Positions 44,279 to 53,286 are shown, counted from the first letter of the stretch. The stretch is DNA of 64,000 bases from Flavobacterium psychrotrophum (GCF_003403075.1 NZ_CP031557.1:2294001-2358000); one strand, 5' to 3'. The notes: a model not told the origin generated them from the sequence alone. Made by a program: numbers and translations.

Positions 44279-44319
44279 CACCGGCAGATAAAAGGCAGGC
44301 GATAGTTAGAGAAGAATAA
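44152..44319 (+). pseudogene. frame-restored C-terminus of the GH28 gene after a -1 shift
   Basis: After GGATSI the called frame runs into an unrelated tail. In the +2 frame the DNA encodes QTPGEYKGNYPEYSVFGMLP then AWGYYIRYATDINFTNC and ends ADKRQAIVREE at 44319. This reads like the usual end of such beta-helix proteins (a YPE-FG-LP-G-Y-RH pattern). One C missing from the CCCC run at 44152-44155 explains the shift. It is either a sequencing error in a homopolymer or a real mutation. Confidence 0.65.
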
Positions 44320-44565
44320 TTTTTCAAAATTGGAAATTATGATGAGAGAGATATCCACCCAAAGCTCTTATATTTTTGGCGTCTACTTTTTGATATGAAC
44401 TCCAAGAAATCTACCTGCACCATTGTAGACTGCTTTTAATATCAGGGCCAATCAATACGCTTTGGAAACACCATGTCTCTAAGACCAAAAAATTCCTGCT
44501 GACAAGGATTAACTTTACATTGAGGATGGTAAAAAAAAATTAATGATCACATCCTACCCAAATCC

Positions 44566-46266
44566 TTATGCCTGATCCATTGGCACAATTTCCTGGGCAT
44601 ATCTTTTTTTAAGTTCAGTAATGAAAAACGTCGGTGAAATACCCGCATATTTACTAAAAGCAGTAGTAAAATGCTGCGTGGTACTAAAACCGGCTTCCTC
44701 TGCCAACGCTTTATTCGTGTAATTTCTGTATTTCCCTTCTGTCTTTACTAACTCAATAATATAATCTATCTTGAGGTCATTAATATAATATACGAACTTT
44801 TTACCGCGGTATGCAGCTATTACCTTCGAAAGATACTTTGGATTCGTTCCAATAGAATCCGCCAGCTTGCCAACGGTAAGATCGCTTTGCAAATATTTAT
44901 GCTGTGATTCAAATTTTACCAAACCATTTAGGATGTACTCCACAACTTCAGGCTTTATGATAAGTGTTGCCAGTTCTTCTTTCAAAGGTAATGGCTCTTG
45001 CTCCTCGGCACCGCTGGGAGCCTGATCAAATAACGCCTCAAAACGGATTTTATAGTGGTGACGGATTTTAAAATAACGATAGGCCAGGTACAGCAGGCTC
45101 GTAAAAAGCACTGCTACAATAAAAATAAAAAAATACTCATGAGTTTTTCTTTCGGAAAGTTGCCCCTCCAGGGAGTCCTTGGCTTTTAACAATAGTGCCG
45201 TGTCATAATCCCGGTATATCTTTTTTGATAGGTCAATATAGTCGCTGTGTAAGAGGCTGTCCGCTTTCAAAAGCTGGTTAACATAGTAAAGCTCTCCACG
45301 GATATTGTTTTGCGCCCTGCTATTTTTAATGAGCAATTCATAACCCTCACGCAAGTCCGGACGTAAATACCCCTTACTTTTAAAAAGCTGGTCGACTTTG
45401 CGGAAATAATTCATCGCGGTATCTTCCTTGCCTAACGCCAGGTAATTTTTTCCAAGATAGAAATAAGCAACCGATTCATTAGCAAAGTCATGTTCATTAC
45501 AGATTGCAGCTAACGTATTTTTAATTTTCACAATGGCTTTGGAATAGTCCCTTAGAAAATAAAGGTTGATACCCTGTGAAAGCTTGAACAAGGCATCCAT
45601 ATCCGGTACCTCCAGGCGGGCACTTTCCTGTAACGCATATTCATTAGTAGCACTGCAAAGAACATAATCGCCCATCCTGTTATAGCACAGCCCTAAAGAA
45701 TGCAGACAGCTTAAATAAGCTAAGGTATTTTCATCCTTAAAGTATGCAATACATTCCTTATAAAGATTAATGGCATCGCTATAATAACCAAGATAATACT
45801 TAATACTTGCTATATTATACTTCACTTTATTCTTTAAATAAGCATCGTTACTTTTTGCCAGGTATTTGTTAGCTATCAAATAATGGTCAAGGGCTTTGCT
45901 ATGCCGCTTTTGCGAAAAGTAGACAATACCTTTGGTTAGGTAGGCCGACCCTAACAGATTATTGTCTTTAGAGCGCTCTGCCACGCCAATCATACTGTCA
46001 GCATACGTGAGCCTTAGATTATTCGGAGAAGCATGCAGGTAGTTTTTATATCCATTTAAGATCTCGCCATAATTTCTTTCCTTTTTAGCCTTTTGTAAAT
46101 ACGCATCCAAAAATGGAATAGCGCGCGCATCTTTACCAAATTCTTCAATCTTTTCATCAAGTTTGCTATAAGGCTGTAATAGTAGTGCATCATTTACAGC
46201 CGGCATCCGCTGCGACCTGGCTGTAACAACAGCCAGTAAGATAAACAGTAAGAGATATTTTTTCAA
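44566..46266 (-). CDS. TPR-containing transmembrane AraC-family regulator
   Basis: A 566-residue regulator: signal-like N-terminus MKKYLLLFILLAVVTA, a periplasmic TPR solenoid (about 40-350, e.g. GSAYLTKGIVYFSQKRHSKA), one membrane helix (about 380-400, YFFIFIVAVLFTSLLYLAY) and a cytoplasmic AraC helix-turn-helix (about 455-555, VGKLADSIGTNPKYLSKVI, LAEEAGFSTTQHFTTAFSKY). The codon at 46266 is TTG; no in-frame ATG precedes it and the first internal ATG lies after the signal, so a TTG start is likely. It is divergent from the lipoprotein / 2-TM / AraC operon and probably senses an envelope or small-molecule signal to control it. Confidence 0.88.
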   Translation of the reverse strand: MKKYLLLFILLAVVTARSQRMPAVNDALLLQPYSKLDEKIEEFGKDARAIPFLDAYLQKAKKERNYGEILNGYKNYLHASPNNLRLTYADSMIGVAERSKDNNLLGSAYLTKGIVYFSQKRHSKALDHYLIANKYLAKSNDAYLKNKVKYNIASIKYYLGYYSDAINLYKECIAYFKDENTLAYLSCLHSLGLCYNRMGDYVLCSATNEYALQESARLEVPDMDALFKLSQGINLYFLRDYSKAIVKIKNTLAAICNEHDFANESVAYFYLGKNYLALGKEDTAMNYFRKVDQLFKSKGYLRPDLREGYELLIKNSRAQNNIRGELYYVNQLLKADSLLHSDYIDLSKKIYRDYDTALLLKAKDSLEGQLSERKTHEYFFIFIVAVLFTSLLYLAYRYFKIRHHYKIRFEALFDQAPSGAEEQEPLPLKEELATLIIKPEVVEYILNGLVKFESQHKYLQSDLTVGKLADSIGTNPKYLSKVIAAYRGKKFVYYINDLKIDYIIELVKTEGKYRNYTNKALAEEAGFSTTQHFTTAFSKYAGISPTFFITELKKRYAQEIVPMDQA

Positions 46267-46429
46267 AAGATTTTGTATTACAGGTATGGTTAATTACATG
46301 CTAAAGTATCTATTTTTCCGATATTAACATCAATGATTTTCACCAATTAATAATAATATGACACAACAAAAAAAGCACCCATAAACAATTAACTATCAAC
46401 AAACTGAACAAACAAAAAGTAGTGTAAAA

Positions 46430-46466
46430 TTCCGGAATTACGCATACCGAATTCGGGAATTACACA
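46430..46466. promoter_or_regulatory. 22-bp-spaced direct repeats, AraC-type operator candidate
   Basis: TTCCGGAATTACGCA (46430-46444) and TTCGGGAATTACACA (46452-46466) agree at 13 of 15 positions with a 22-bp period, two helical turns. AraC-family proteins bind such direct repeats. A near -7 element (TAAGTTTTG) follows about 20 bp on, before the lipoprotein gene at 46601. Two AraC-family genes flank it. Confidence 0.55.
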
Positions 46467-46600
46467 CCAATGCATTTGCTGTATAAGTTTTGTGCTTATA
46501 GATTTGTGTATGAATTCAGGCAGCAGTCAGAACTGTTGTTCATCAACCCGGGCGAAATGAAACTGAACCAATCCTTTCAGTAATTAAAACATTTTGCAAC

Positions 46601-47311
46601 ATGATTAAAAATACTTTGGGGCTGGCAGTTCTGGCCCTATGCATGTTTTCATGCAGCCCTGACACAACCGAGATAAGTAATGAAACGCAAACTAAGGGTA
46701 TTTCGAAACTGCTAAAAACAGAAATTAACCCCGAAAACCCTGCCAATCCGTACGACAGTACAGGCAAAGTCTACTACCAGTTATTATTAGAGATGAACTA
46801 TGGTTCGGCATGGTCTAACATCCACGACGTAGTATCTGCTGTAGAATCGCACGCACTATTAAATGATGAATTTAAAATCCTGGCAGGCAAAAGTTACTTC
46901 GCTATATCACAGGGTCAGGAAGAATTTATAGCAGGAGTCGATAGCAACGTTGTACTGGGTAATCCTCAGCTCTCGGTTGTTGCCAGGGAACATTTGAGAT
47001 TCCTGTTTTCAAAATTTTCAGCACCAGATTATACGCAGCAAGAATTTGATCTCTTTTGCAATTCCCTCAAAGGTTTCGAGCATAACGTATTGCTGGATGT
47101 AAAGTTAAACAGTTACGATAAAAAAGTTGTCTTAACCACGGCAACCATAGCGCGCTATGCCGCCGCCCGCGATAAAGGAAAAGGTAAGGATAAGGACTGG
47201 CGGCTGTCAACAAACAATATTGTAGCGGCAGCAGTGGGTGCCATGGAAAGCGAAGCCAAGGCGGTTACTATGGCAATGGCTGAAGGTATCTATAATGCAG
47301 GAGGAATTTGA
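46601..47311 (+). CDS. lipoprotein with alanine/glycine-rich helical C-terminus, function unknown
   Basis: A 236-residue lipoprotein, MIKNTLGLAVLALCMFSCSP with the lipobox cysteine at residue 18. The middle has helices with many acidic residues, then ATIARYAAARDKGKGKDKD and a C-terminal segment DWRLSTNNIVAAAVGAMESE followed by AKAVTMAMAEGIYNAGGI, an A/G/M-rich amphipathic helix reminiscent of small bacteriocin-like peptides. It starts an operon whose next gene begins 2 bp after its stop and whose third is an AraC regulator. No family recognised. A secreted or signalling lipopeptide is a guess. Confidence 0.65.
   Translation: MIKNTLGLAVLALCMFSCSPDTTEISNETQTKGISKLLKTEINPENPANPYDSTGKVYYQLLLEMNYGSAWSNIHDVVSAVESHALLNDEFKILAGKSYFAISQGQEEFIAGVDSNVVLGNPQLSVVAREHLRFLFSKFSAPDYTQQEFDLFCNSLKGFEHNVLLDVKLNSYDKKVVLTTATIARYAAARDKGKGKDKDWRLSTNNIVAAAVGAMESEAKAVTMAMAEGIYNAGGI
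47299..47304 (+). promoter_or_regulatory. canonical Shine-Dalgarno sequence fixing the 2-TM gene start
   Basis: AGGAGG at 47299-47304 lies 8 bp before the ATG at 47313. Strong Shine-Dalgarno sites are uncommon in Bacteroidota; this one, within the end of the lipoprotein gene, picks 47313 over the in-frame ATG at 47295 and the longer open frame from 47238. Confidence 0.6.
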
Positions 47312-47312
47312 T

Positions 47313-47564
47313 ATGGTAACCTGGATATACCAAAGGGAACTATTGATCAAATTTGCATTTGGGAGCATAGTGCTTATTCTCGACATTCTGGGCATCTACT
47401 GTATCGTAGGCCTCAACGCATATGATGTAGCCGTTAAATACCTGGCCAACGGGATGGAACACCTCGAAACACTGCAACTATCGTTAGGAATATTATTCCT
47501 GGTAATGATGGCGAACTTAGCATTTGTAAGTACCTATCTGATGAAGCTCTATTTTAAATCATGA
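47313..47564 (+). CDS. small two-helix membrane protein, function unknown
   Basis: An 83-residue protein with N-terminus MVTWIYQRELLIKF, then two hydrophobic helices (about 15-35, AFGSIVLILDILGIYCIVGL, and about 57-77, LSLGILFLVMMANLAFVSTY) and a basic tail. It starts 2 bp after the lipoprotein stop and its stop overlaps the AraC start by 4 bp (ATGA), so all three are translationally coupled. It resembles neither a known transporter nor a known immunity protein by sequence, but its size and layout resemble immunity or anti-holin proteins. The function is open. Confidence 0.7.
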   Translation: MVTWIYQRELLIKFAFGSIVLILDILGIYCIVGLNAYDVAVKYLANGMEHLETLQLSLGILFLVMMANLAFVSTYLMKLYFKS

Positions 47565-48433
47565 TCCGGCACCTAACCAATCTAAAAAACCAAACCGTCC
47601 AAACTGACGGGTTCGGCGCAGCGAAATATACAATTAAAAGTATTGAGGATGGCGTGTTCAGCCAGGAAGTATTTTCAATTATGCTGGTCGTTGCAGGTCA
47701 GTTGAGGTTAAAAGTTCACGGGGCGGAGTATCATCTCTCGACAGGGCATTTACTATACCTACCTGCAGGTTCTCACGGGCAAATATTCCGGTCCGTGTCA
47801 TGCCTGGTTATTTATAACTATTCCTTTACAGAGCAATATTGTCGGGAGAACATATTTGATACGGAAAAGGCCTTGCTATTTGAACATCAGATTCGTGACT
47901 ATGCAAAATTGCTGCAACTCAACACAAGGACTTACGCACGCTTTGAAGCGCTATACAGCCTGCTTTGTGAAACGCGATCTTATACAGACAACACTTTTAA
48001 AGACGATAATAAAAAACTCTACTTTAACCTGGTTATTTGTGAATTTACGGGGGTTTTTATGGAAGGAAACCAATATAATGCCAGGGAAGTCTCTAAAAAC
48101 AAAAGAATGTTAGGCAGGTTCTTACACCTGGTAAAGGAAAATGTCAGGCGGCAGCACAGTGTGCAATTTTATGCTGAGGCGCTCTTTGTTTCTCCAGGGC
48201 ACCTCACTAAAATTGTAAAGCAGGCAGGAAGTAAAACCGTAAAGCAATTTATAGAAGAAGCCCTTGTTGCAGAGGCAAAGAAACTGCTAAATACGCAAGA
48301 CTTGTCCTTATTGTTTATAACCGAAGAACTTCGATTTAGTACTGTCTCGGTATTTTGTAAGTTTTTTAAAAAACATACGAAGATAACACCAACGGCATTT
48401 CGTAATTCAAGGGCTCATTTATCACATCAATAG
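47561..48433 (+). CDS. AraC-family transcriptional regulator
   Basis: A 290-residue regulator with a cupin-type sensing domain (about 20-110, VFSIMLVVAGQLRLKVHG, GHLLYLPAGSHGQIF) and a C-terminal AraC domain (about 185-285) containing YAEALFVSPGHLTKIVKQAG and FITEELRFSTVSVFCKFFKK. It overlaps the 2-TM gene by 4 bp. It is the third gene of the lipoprotein operon and may bind the direct repeats at 46430-46466, giving auto-regulation, which is inference. The effector is unknown. Confidence 0.85.
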   Translation: MIRHLTNLKNQTVQTDGFGAAKYTIKSIEDGVFSQEVFSIMLVVAGQLRLKVHGAEYHLSTGHLLYLPAGSHGQIFRSVSCLVIYNYSFTEQYCRENIFDTEKALLFEHQIRDYAKLLQLNTRTYARFEALYSLLCETRSYTDNTFKDDNKKLYFNLVICEFTGVFMEGNQYNAREVSKNKRMLGRFLHLVKENVRRQHSVQFYAEALFVSPGHLTKIVKQAGSKTVKQFIEEALVAEAKKLLNTQDLSLLFITEELRFSTVSVFCKFFKKHTKITPTAFRNSRAHLSHQ

Positions 48434-48515
48434 ATTAACAATTAATATAGACTTTTGTTTTACAATGAATTATGACGGTTTTTGCACATTTTTGGCAGGA
48501 ATTTGATAACGGTCG

Positions 48516-48539
48516 TACCTTTTAAAAAAGGTAAGTTTG
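48516..48539 (+). promoter_or_regulatory. palindrome overlapping a TAnnTTTG promoter before the T9SS gene
   Basis: TACCTTTTAAAAAAGGTA (48516-48533, perfect 8-2-8 dyad) ends inside TAAGTTTG (48532-48539), an exact -7 element. A TTG lies upstream at 48503-48505, but spacing of 26 bp is long. The dyad is placed to block or guide polymerase for the gene at 48636. Confidence 0.45.
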
Positions 48540-48635
48540 ATACATCCTGAGCAATACATCAGATTGGCTTATATGGCTATTGGATAAAAGGTTCAGGTAA
48601 AGTACCAATCATTTAATTTCAATCAATATCTATTT

Positions 48636-51161
48636 ATGAAAAATTTTACTTTATTAAAAAAGAGTATGCCGGGCAGGATTGCCTTTGCCATACTCATGTT
48701 AACAGGAGCCCTTACATGGGCGCAAACGGTAACCGTGCCTTCGGGCTGCACCGTGGTAGTGGCAGGTACAGGTGGTACATTAGGTGCAAGCGGCACAGTG
48801 GGTGATGGCGGTGTAGTTATCATGGCTGACCCAGGCGGGGGCGGTATTTTCACTTTTAATCCACCTTCAGGCGTAACTTCGGCTAACTGGTTTCTGAATG
48901 GTGACCTTTCAAATTCTACGGCTTCACCATTTTACAATGCGCCTACGCAACCAAGTGCAGGGCTGACAGCCAATATTATAACTTATAATAAAAACTTTCG
49001 TTCAGCTTCTTCAGAAGGCCTAAACCCTAGCTGGGCTCGCAGTAAAGGTCAGGTTAGAGTAAGCTATAGCGTTCCTGGCTGCGGCTCTTCAATAGCTTTT
49101 GAAATTTATAAAACCTTTGGTAATATTCCGGCAATAGTAGGCCCAACCTGCCTTGAGCCCAATAAGACCTATACCTATTCAATAGATCAAGTAGCCAGTG
49201 ATAATGCTAATGATAACATTGGATTTGACAAATACTATTGGAGTGGATTACCTGTTGGAGCTATTAATTCATATTTTTCAGCTGATAATAGTTCTATTAC
49301 ATTTACTACACCGGCATCCTTTCCACCTTTTACACTAAAATGTTGCGTAGGTAGATATAATACCAGTTCAAATGTTGATGGAGGAAATGGGCCTATACCT
49401 AGTGGAAGTGTTACCTATACAACGTGTACAACAGCCCCGGTTTATTTAGGGCCAACCGCACCGGCCTATACTACTGCACCACCAACTTGCCATCCCACAG
49501 GTGCCTCATTATTCACTATCGTATATCCTAATCCTACTTCAGGCATCTATACCTGGACCGCTCCAAATACCGGTTGGGTAATTAGCAGCAGCAGCACCGC
49601 TACAACTACTACAATAACCGTAGCTACTCCAAATAACAACCCCGGCGGGCTTGTACTTACCATTACCGGAACGCCGTGTAATAGTACAGTTACTATTCCG
49701 TACCAGGTAAATCGCAGTTTAACAGGATCAATAATTATACCTGGAACAACATCACCCGGAAGCATTTGTATGTTAGCCGGAAGCTCTAACAATCAATTTA
49801 ACCTGGGCGCTGCCTCGGCAAACTCCACAGTTTGGACACTTAGCTCTACGCCAGCAGGTGCAACAGGCGTATCCCTTAGTAGTGTTGCAGGGCAACCTAG
49901 CAGTACGGTTGCTGTAAACATTGCATCAAATGCGACAATTAATGCTACCTATACATTAACAGCTACCGCCAGTACTTCTCCGGCATGTAATGCCACCAGT
50001 GCAACGTATACTTTTAATGTGAGGCCATTAACCCCCACAATTACCGGAACAGCCTGTGTGGTTAAAGGCGCTTTGACACCTCGAACCTATACTTGTACTG
50101 CAAGCAATGGTGCAAGCTACAACTGGGTATTCCCAAGCGGTTGGACAGCAGGCAGCTTTACAACTACTACAAACTCTATTACTGTAACCCCGGCTAGTGC
50201 TACAGCAGTATTAAATGGTAATGCAACCGTTACGGCAACAGGTTTAAGTGGGTGCAACAGTGCTACTTCTGCTCCTTTCGCAATAAACTATTCGCCGGTT
50301 GCCCCTATTTTAGGTGCTACCACGTGTATGAATGTTGGCGCAACGACAGCTTCTGTGGCAATCTCAAACGCTCAAACTTTCGGTAATTATACCGTTACAA
50401 GTTCTCCTGTAGGAATAACTTCATCAGGGGTAATTACATCAGGAAGCTTAGCGTTGACTATCCCTCCAACATTGGCAGCCGGTACTTACAGCATTACTGT
50501 ATTTCATAATGCAGTTGGTGCTTGTGGCAGCGCATCTACTGTACTTTCAAATATAACCGTAGGAGCAAGCGGTGCTGCATGGGCAACTGGTTTTCCTAGT
50601 TATGACCCAACTGTAGGGGGAAGTGACGTATATAGAGTAAATGCACAACCAGCGGGAACTACCTATCAATGGTATAGTGGTCCATCAGTTTATACCAGCA
50701 TCGCTACACTTACACTGATCCCTTCTCCCGGGTCAAATCCTTATGCTTCATTTAGCCCTAGTGGTAATCAAATGACACTTTATGGTGATACGGCATTAAC
50801 AAATCCTCAAGTGTATTGTGTAGTAATTCCACCAAGTGGCTGCAGAACTATAATTAGCGCACCTAAAGGAGCACACGGTACATCATCAAGACTTGCAAAT
50901 CCTAATGCGAAAAATCTAAGTAAAGGAGAAGGCGTAATTATATATCCTAATCCTAATGATGGAAACTTCTATATTCAAGTAGACAATGTTAAAGAAAAGG
51001 CTAATGCCAGATTAACAGACATGACAGGTAAAGTGTTAGCTACTTACATACTGAATAAAGGCGAAAATAAAATTGAAAATAAAAATCTTGCTGCCGGAAC
51101 TTATAATATTATTTTACAAATTGACGGTAAAACAGAAAACCGGCAATTGATTGTGAAGTAA
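48636..51161 (+). CDS. secreted Ig-repeat protein with type IX secretion C-terminal tail
   Basis: An 841-residue protein with a signal ending at LTWAQ. A serine/threonine/glycine-rich body contains several Ig/PKD-like beta-sandwich segments (VSLSSVAGQPSSTVAVNI, ASYNWVFPSGWTAGSF, TYSITVFHNAVGACG). A C-terminal type A sorting domain (about 768-841) begins IIYPNPNDGNFYIQV and includes DMTGKVLATYIL and LAAGTYNIILQI. Such tails direct proteins through the type IX system to the cell surface. A second protein of this class follows at 51253 after a terminator. Adhesin-like, with no catalytic motif seen. Confidence 0.85.
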   Translation: MKNFTLLKKSMPGRIAFAILMLTGALTWAQTVTVPSGCTVVVAGTGGTLGASGTVGDGGVVIMADPGGGGIFTFNPPSGVTSANWFLNGDLSNSTASPFYNAPTQPSAGLTANIITYNKNFRSASSEGLNPSWARSKGQVRVSYSVPGCGSSIAFEIYKTFGNIPAIVGPTCLEPNKTYTYSIDQVASDNANDNIGFDKYYWSGLPVGAINSYFSADNSSITFTTPASFPPFTLKCCVGRYNTSSNVDGGNGPIPSGSVTYTTCTTAPVYLGPTAPAYTTAPPTCHPTGASLFTIVYPNPTSGIYTWTAPNTGWVISSSSTATTTTITVATPNNNPGGLVLTITGTPCNSTVTIPYQVNRSLTGSIIIPGTTSPGSICMLAGSSNNQFNLGAASANSTVWTLSSTPAGATGVSLSSVAGQPSSTVAVNIASNATINATYTLTATASTSPACNATSATYTFNVRPLTPTITGTACVVKGALTPRTYTCTASNGASYNWVFPSGWTAGSFTTTTNSITVTPASATAVLNGNATVTATGLSGCNSATSAPFAINYSPVAPILGATTCMNVGATTASVAISNAQTFGNYTVTSSPVGITSSGVITSGSLALTIPPTLAAGTYSITVFHNAVGACGSASTVLSNITVGASGAAWATGFPSYDPTVGGSDVYRVNAQPAGTTYQWYSGPSVYTSIATLTLIPSPGSNPYASFSPSGNQMTLYGDTALTNPQVYCVVIPPSGCRTIISAPKGAHGTSSRLANPNAKNLSKGEGVIIYPNPNDGNFYIQVDNVKEKANARLTDMTGKVLATYILNKGENKIENKNLAAGTYNIILQIDGKTENRQLIVK

Positions 51162-51183
51162 AATATTTGAATAAAATTAAATG

Positions 51184-51224
51184 GGAAGTTTTGGCCTTAC
51201 TGGTCAAAACTTCCTTATTTTTAT
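51184..51224 (+). terminator. terminator between the two T9SS genes
   Basis: GGAAGTTTTGGCC (51184-51196) pairs with GGTCAAAACTTCC (51202-51214) over 13 bp with a 5-nt loop and is followed by TTATTTTTATTTATT. It lies 22 bp after the stop. Confidence 0.85.
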
Positions 51225-51252
51225 TTATTAAATTACCCAAACCACCAAACCA

Positions 51253-52989
51253 ATGAAAAAATTATTTTTCTTCTTTTTTTTAGCATGGATTACCGCCAAT
51301 GCCCAAAAGGAACTTTGGGGCGTTTCGGAATATACTAATTTTTCAGATGTACAGGGAAATATTATAAAATTTGACATGAACGGTGAGAATGCAATCACAA
51401 TGCACCATTTTAATTACCCTACCGGCAAATTACCGCGAAGCAAGCTGTTTTTAGCCAGCAATGGCAAACTCTACGGCACAGCTGCTTTTGGTGGCATTGG
51501 AAGTACAACCAGTACTAATGAACAAGATGGGTATGGTATACTTTATGAATATGATTTAACATTTGATACCTATAAAGTCGTTCATTATTTCAATTTACCA
51601 CCTACGCCAAATGGAAATAGTGCTACTAATCCTTTTACCAGTGTAATTGAGCCTGTTGTGGGTAAATTATATGGTGGTGCAGCTAATCGTTTTTATGTAT
51701 ATGACATTGCTACTCAAACGGTCTCTTTTCTTAGTCATAATTATTCATTTGAAGCCATGGGGCCAATTAACGATTTGATAAAAGCGTCTGACGGCTTCTT
51801 ATATGCTGTTTCCAATCAGGCTTTTCCCTGCACAAGCCCGGCTCCCAACCAATCTAATCAAGGTTCCATATTAAAAGTAAATACCAGCAACAATACGGTT
51901 CAAAAAGTTGCTTATTTTAACTGTGATGGCTCAACGGGAATTGGAGGTAAAAGTATGACAGAAGCCTTACCTAATAAAATATTTTTCTTAAGTAGCGGAG
52001 GTTACATATTTTTTCCTGATGAAGGGTATGCATTACCTGCCGGTACAATAATTGAGTTTGACATGCTTACCAATACGCTTACTCCTAAGATAACATTCGA
52101 TTTTTTCAGTTCTTTAGGCTATGAACCATCGGGATTCGCCCTTTTTAATGGATATTTATATGGCGTTTGTGCCGGAGGTGGCGATACTTATAAGAATGGT
52201 TACACATCAGGCATTTTTAACAAAACAGGGACTGTTTTTAAGTATAATCCCAATGATAATACAATTGTGAAGTTAGCAGATTTAGATCTTAACAGATTTG
52301 GTCCATCGAATATAATGGCATCAAGTGATGGCCATTTAGCCGGAAATCTTAGTAATTCTGGTGTATTTAAGTATAATGTGGATGATAACAGCTTACAATT
52401 TTCTGATCTTAATACCTACAGTGATCCGGGGAATCAGTTTTACACCCGAAACCTGATCGAAATTTGCCGCAAGCCTTCCTACAACTATGTCGAAAATGAT
52501 AGCTATACAATATGCGAAGGAGAATCGTTTACTTTTGACATCCATAACACTAATGCTACAGGATATATCTGGAAAAGAGATGATCAAGTACTGGCCCCCC
52601 AAACAACAGCCATACTCAGCCTAAGCGGCCTTGCAATCGGGGATAGCGGCGATTATACCTGCGAGATGCTGAATGAATGTGGGACAACTGTTTCTATGCC
52701 CATCCATCTAACGGTAGAAGCCTGCATGGGGCTGGATGAGGAAATAGGCTATAAAAATGCCATATCTCTTTATCCCAATCCGGCACAAAGTTCCATCAAT
52801 ATCAAGTTACCCCAAAGTATTAAAGCATTAATTACCGGTATCAGCATTGTCAATATGCTGGGGCAGGAAGTATACCTAAGCAATCAACAAACGGCCGGAA
52901 TCGATATAACTTCCTTAAGTGTGGGTATATACATTGTAAAAATCAAGACCCAAAAAGGAAGCTGGGAAGGGAAGTTTATCAAGCAGTAA
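51253..52989 (+). CDS. secreted protein with kelch-like repeats, Ig domain and T9SS tail
   Basis: A 578-residue protein. Signal MKKLFFFFFLAWITANAQ. About 20-390 holds repeats of the LYG-hydrophobic type (KLYGTAAFGG, KLYGGAANRF, YLYGVCAGGG), like a beta-propeller. An immunoglobulin-like domain (about 415-490, CEGESFTFDIHN, GDSGDYTCEMLNEC) is followed by a type IX sorting domain (about 500-578, SLYPNPAQSSINIKL, LSVGIYIVKIKTQKGS). The LYG repeats suggest a solenoid or propeller with binding function. It is separated from the previous gene by a terminator. No catalytic residues recognised. Confidence 0.82.
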   Translation: MKKLFFFFFLAWITANAQKELWGVSEYTNFSDVQGNIIKFDMNGENAITMHHFNYPTGKLPRSKLFLASNGKLYGTAAFGGIGSTTSTNEQDGYGILYEYDLTFDTYKVVHYFNLPPTPNGNSATNPFTSVIEPVVGKLYGGAANRFYVYDIATQTVSFLSHNYSFEAMGPINDLIKASDGFLYAVSNQAFPCTSPAPNQSNQGSILKVNTSNNTVQKVAYFNCDGSTGIGGKSMTEALPNKIFFLSSGGYIFFPDEGYALPAGTIIEFDMLTNTLTPKITFDFFSSLGYEPSGFALFNGYLYGVCAGGGDTYKNGYTSGIFNKTGTVFKYNPNDNTIVKLADLDLNRFGPSNIMASSDGHLAGNLSNSGVFKYNVDDNSLQFSDLNTYSDPGNQFYTRNLIEICRKPSYNYVENDSYTICEGESFTFDIHNTNATGYIWKRDDQVLAPQTTAILSLSGLAIGDSGDYTCEMLNECGTTVSMPIHLTVEACMGLDEEIGYKNAISLYPNPAQSSINIKLPQSIKALITGISIVNMLGQEVYLSNQQTAGIDITSLSVGIYIVKIKTQKGSWEGKFIKQ

Positions 52990-53056
52990 CAGCACCTCCC
53001 TCCTTCCCCTACCCGCGTGTATTCCCTTTATCAGTAAAGATAACGTTGAATTGAGA

Positions 53057-53088
53057 TTGCGGCAATCCGGCCAAATAGTGTACCTTTG
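53057..53088 (+). promoter_or_regulatory. TTG-N21-TACCTTTG promoter of the histone-like gene
   Basis: TTG at 53057-53059 and TACCTTTG at 53081-53088 with a 21-bp spacer match both Bacteroidota promoter elements exactly. Start near 53094, 19 nt before the ATG at 53113. Among the best promoter matches in the window. Confidence 0.8.
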
Positions 53089-53112
53089 GCAATCATTTTA
53101 AATTTAAGCACC

Positions 53113-53286
53113 ATGAACGAACTAAACGAAAAGATCAGCGCAGGTATCGAAGCATTCCAGAAAGAATCAGAAGCCTTCGCTCAAGGCAACAAAGCGGCAG
53201 GCGCTCGTGCCCGTAAAGCTACCCTGGAACTGGAGAAATTATTTAAGGAGTATCGTAAATCATCTATCGAGGAAGGAAAGAAATAA
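53113..53286 (+). CDS. histone H1-like protein (57 aa)
   Basis: A 57-residue protein, MNELNEKISAGIEAFQKESE, then a lysine/arginine/alanine-rich stretch GNKAAGARARKATLELEKLF and KEYRKSSIEEGKK. This is the compact histone H1/Hc1-like pattern common in Bacteroidota, a small helical, nucleoid-associated protein that binds DNA without sequence preference. The frame extends to 53086 upstream, but that would include the promoter, so the ATG at 53113 is used. It is monocistronic. Confidence 0.85.
   Translation: MNELNEKISAGIEAFQKESEAFAQGNKAAGARARKATLELEKLFKEYRKSSIEEGKK

Noticed and set aside
44320..44565. possible gene remnant between the GH28 and TPR-AraC genes (minus frame with FFGLRDMVFPKRIDWP)
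   Set aside because: Too short and interrupted by stops; no family recognised.
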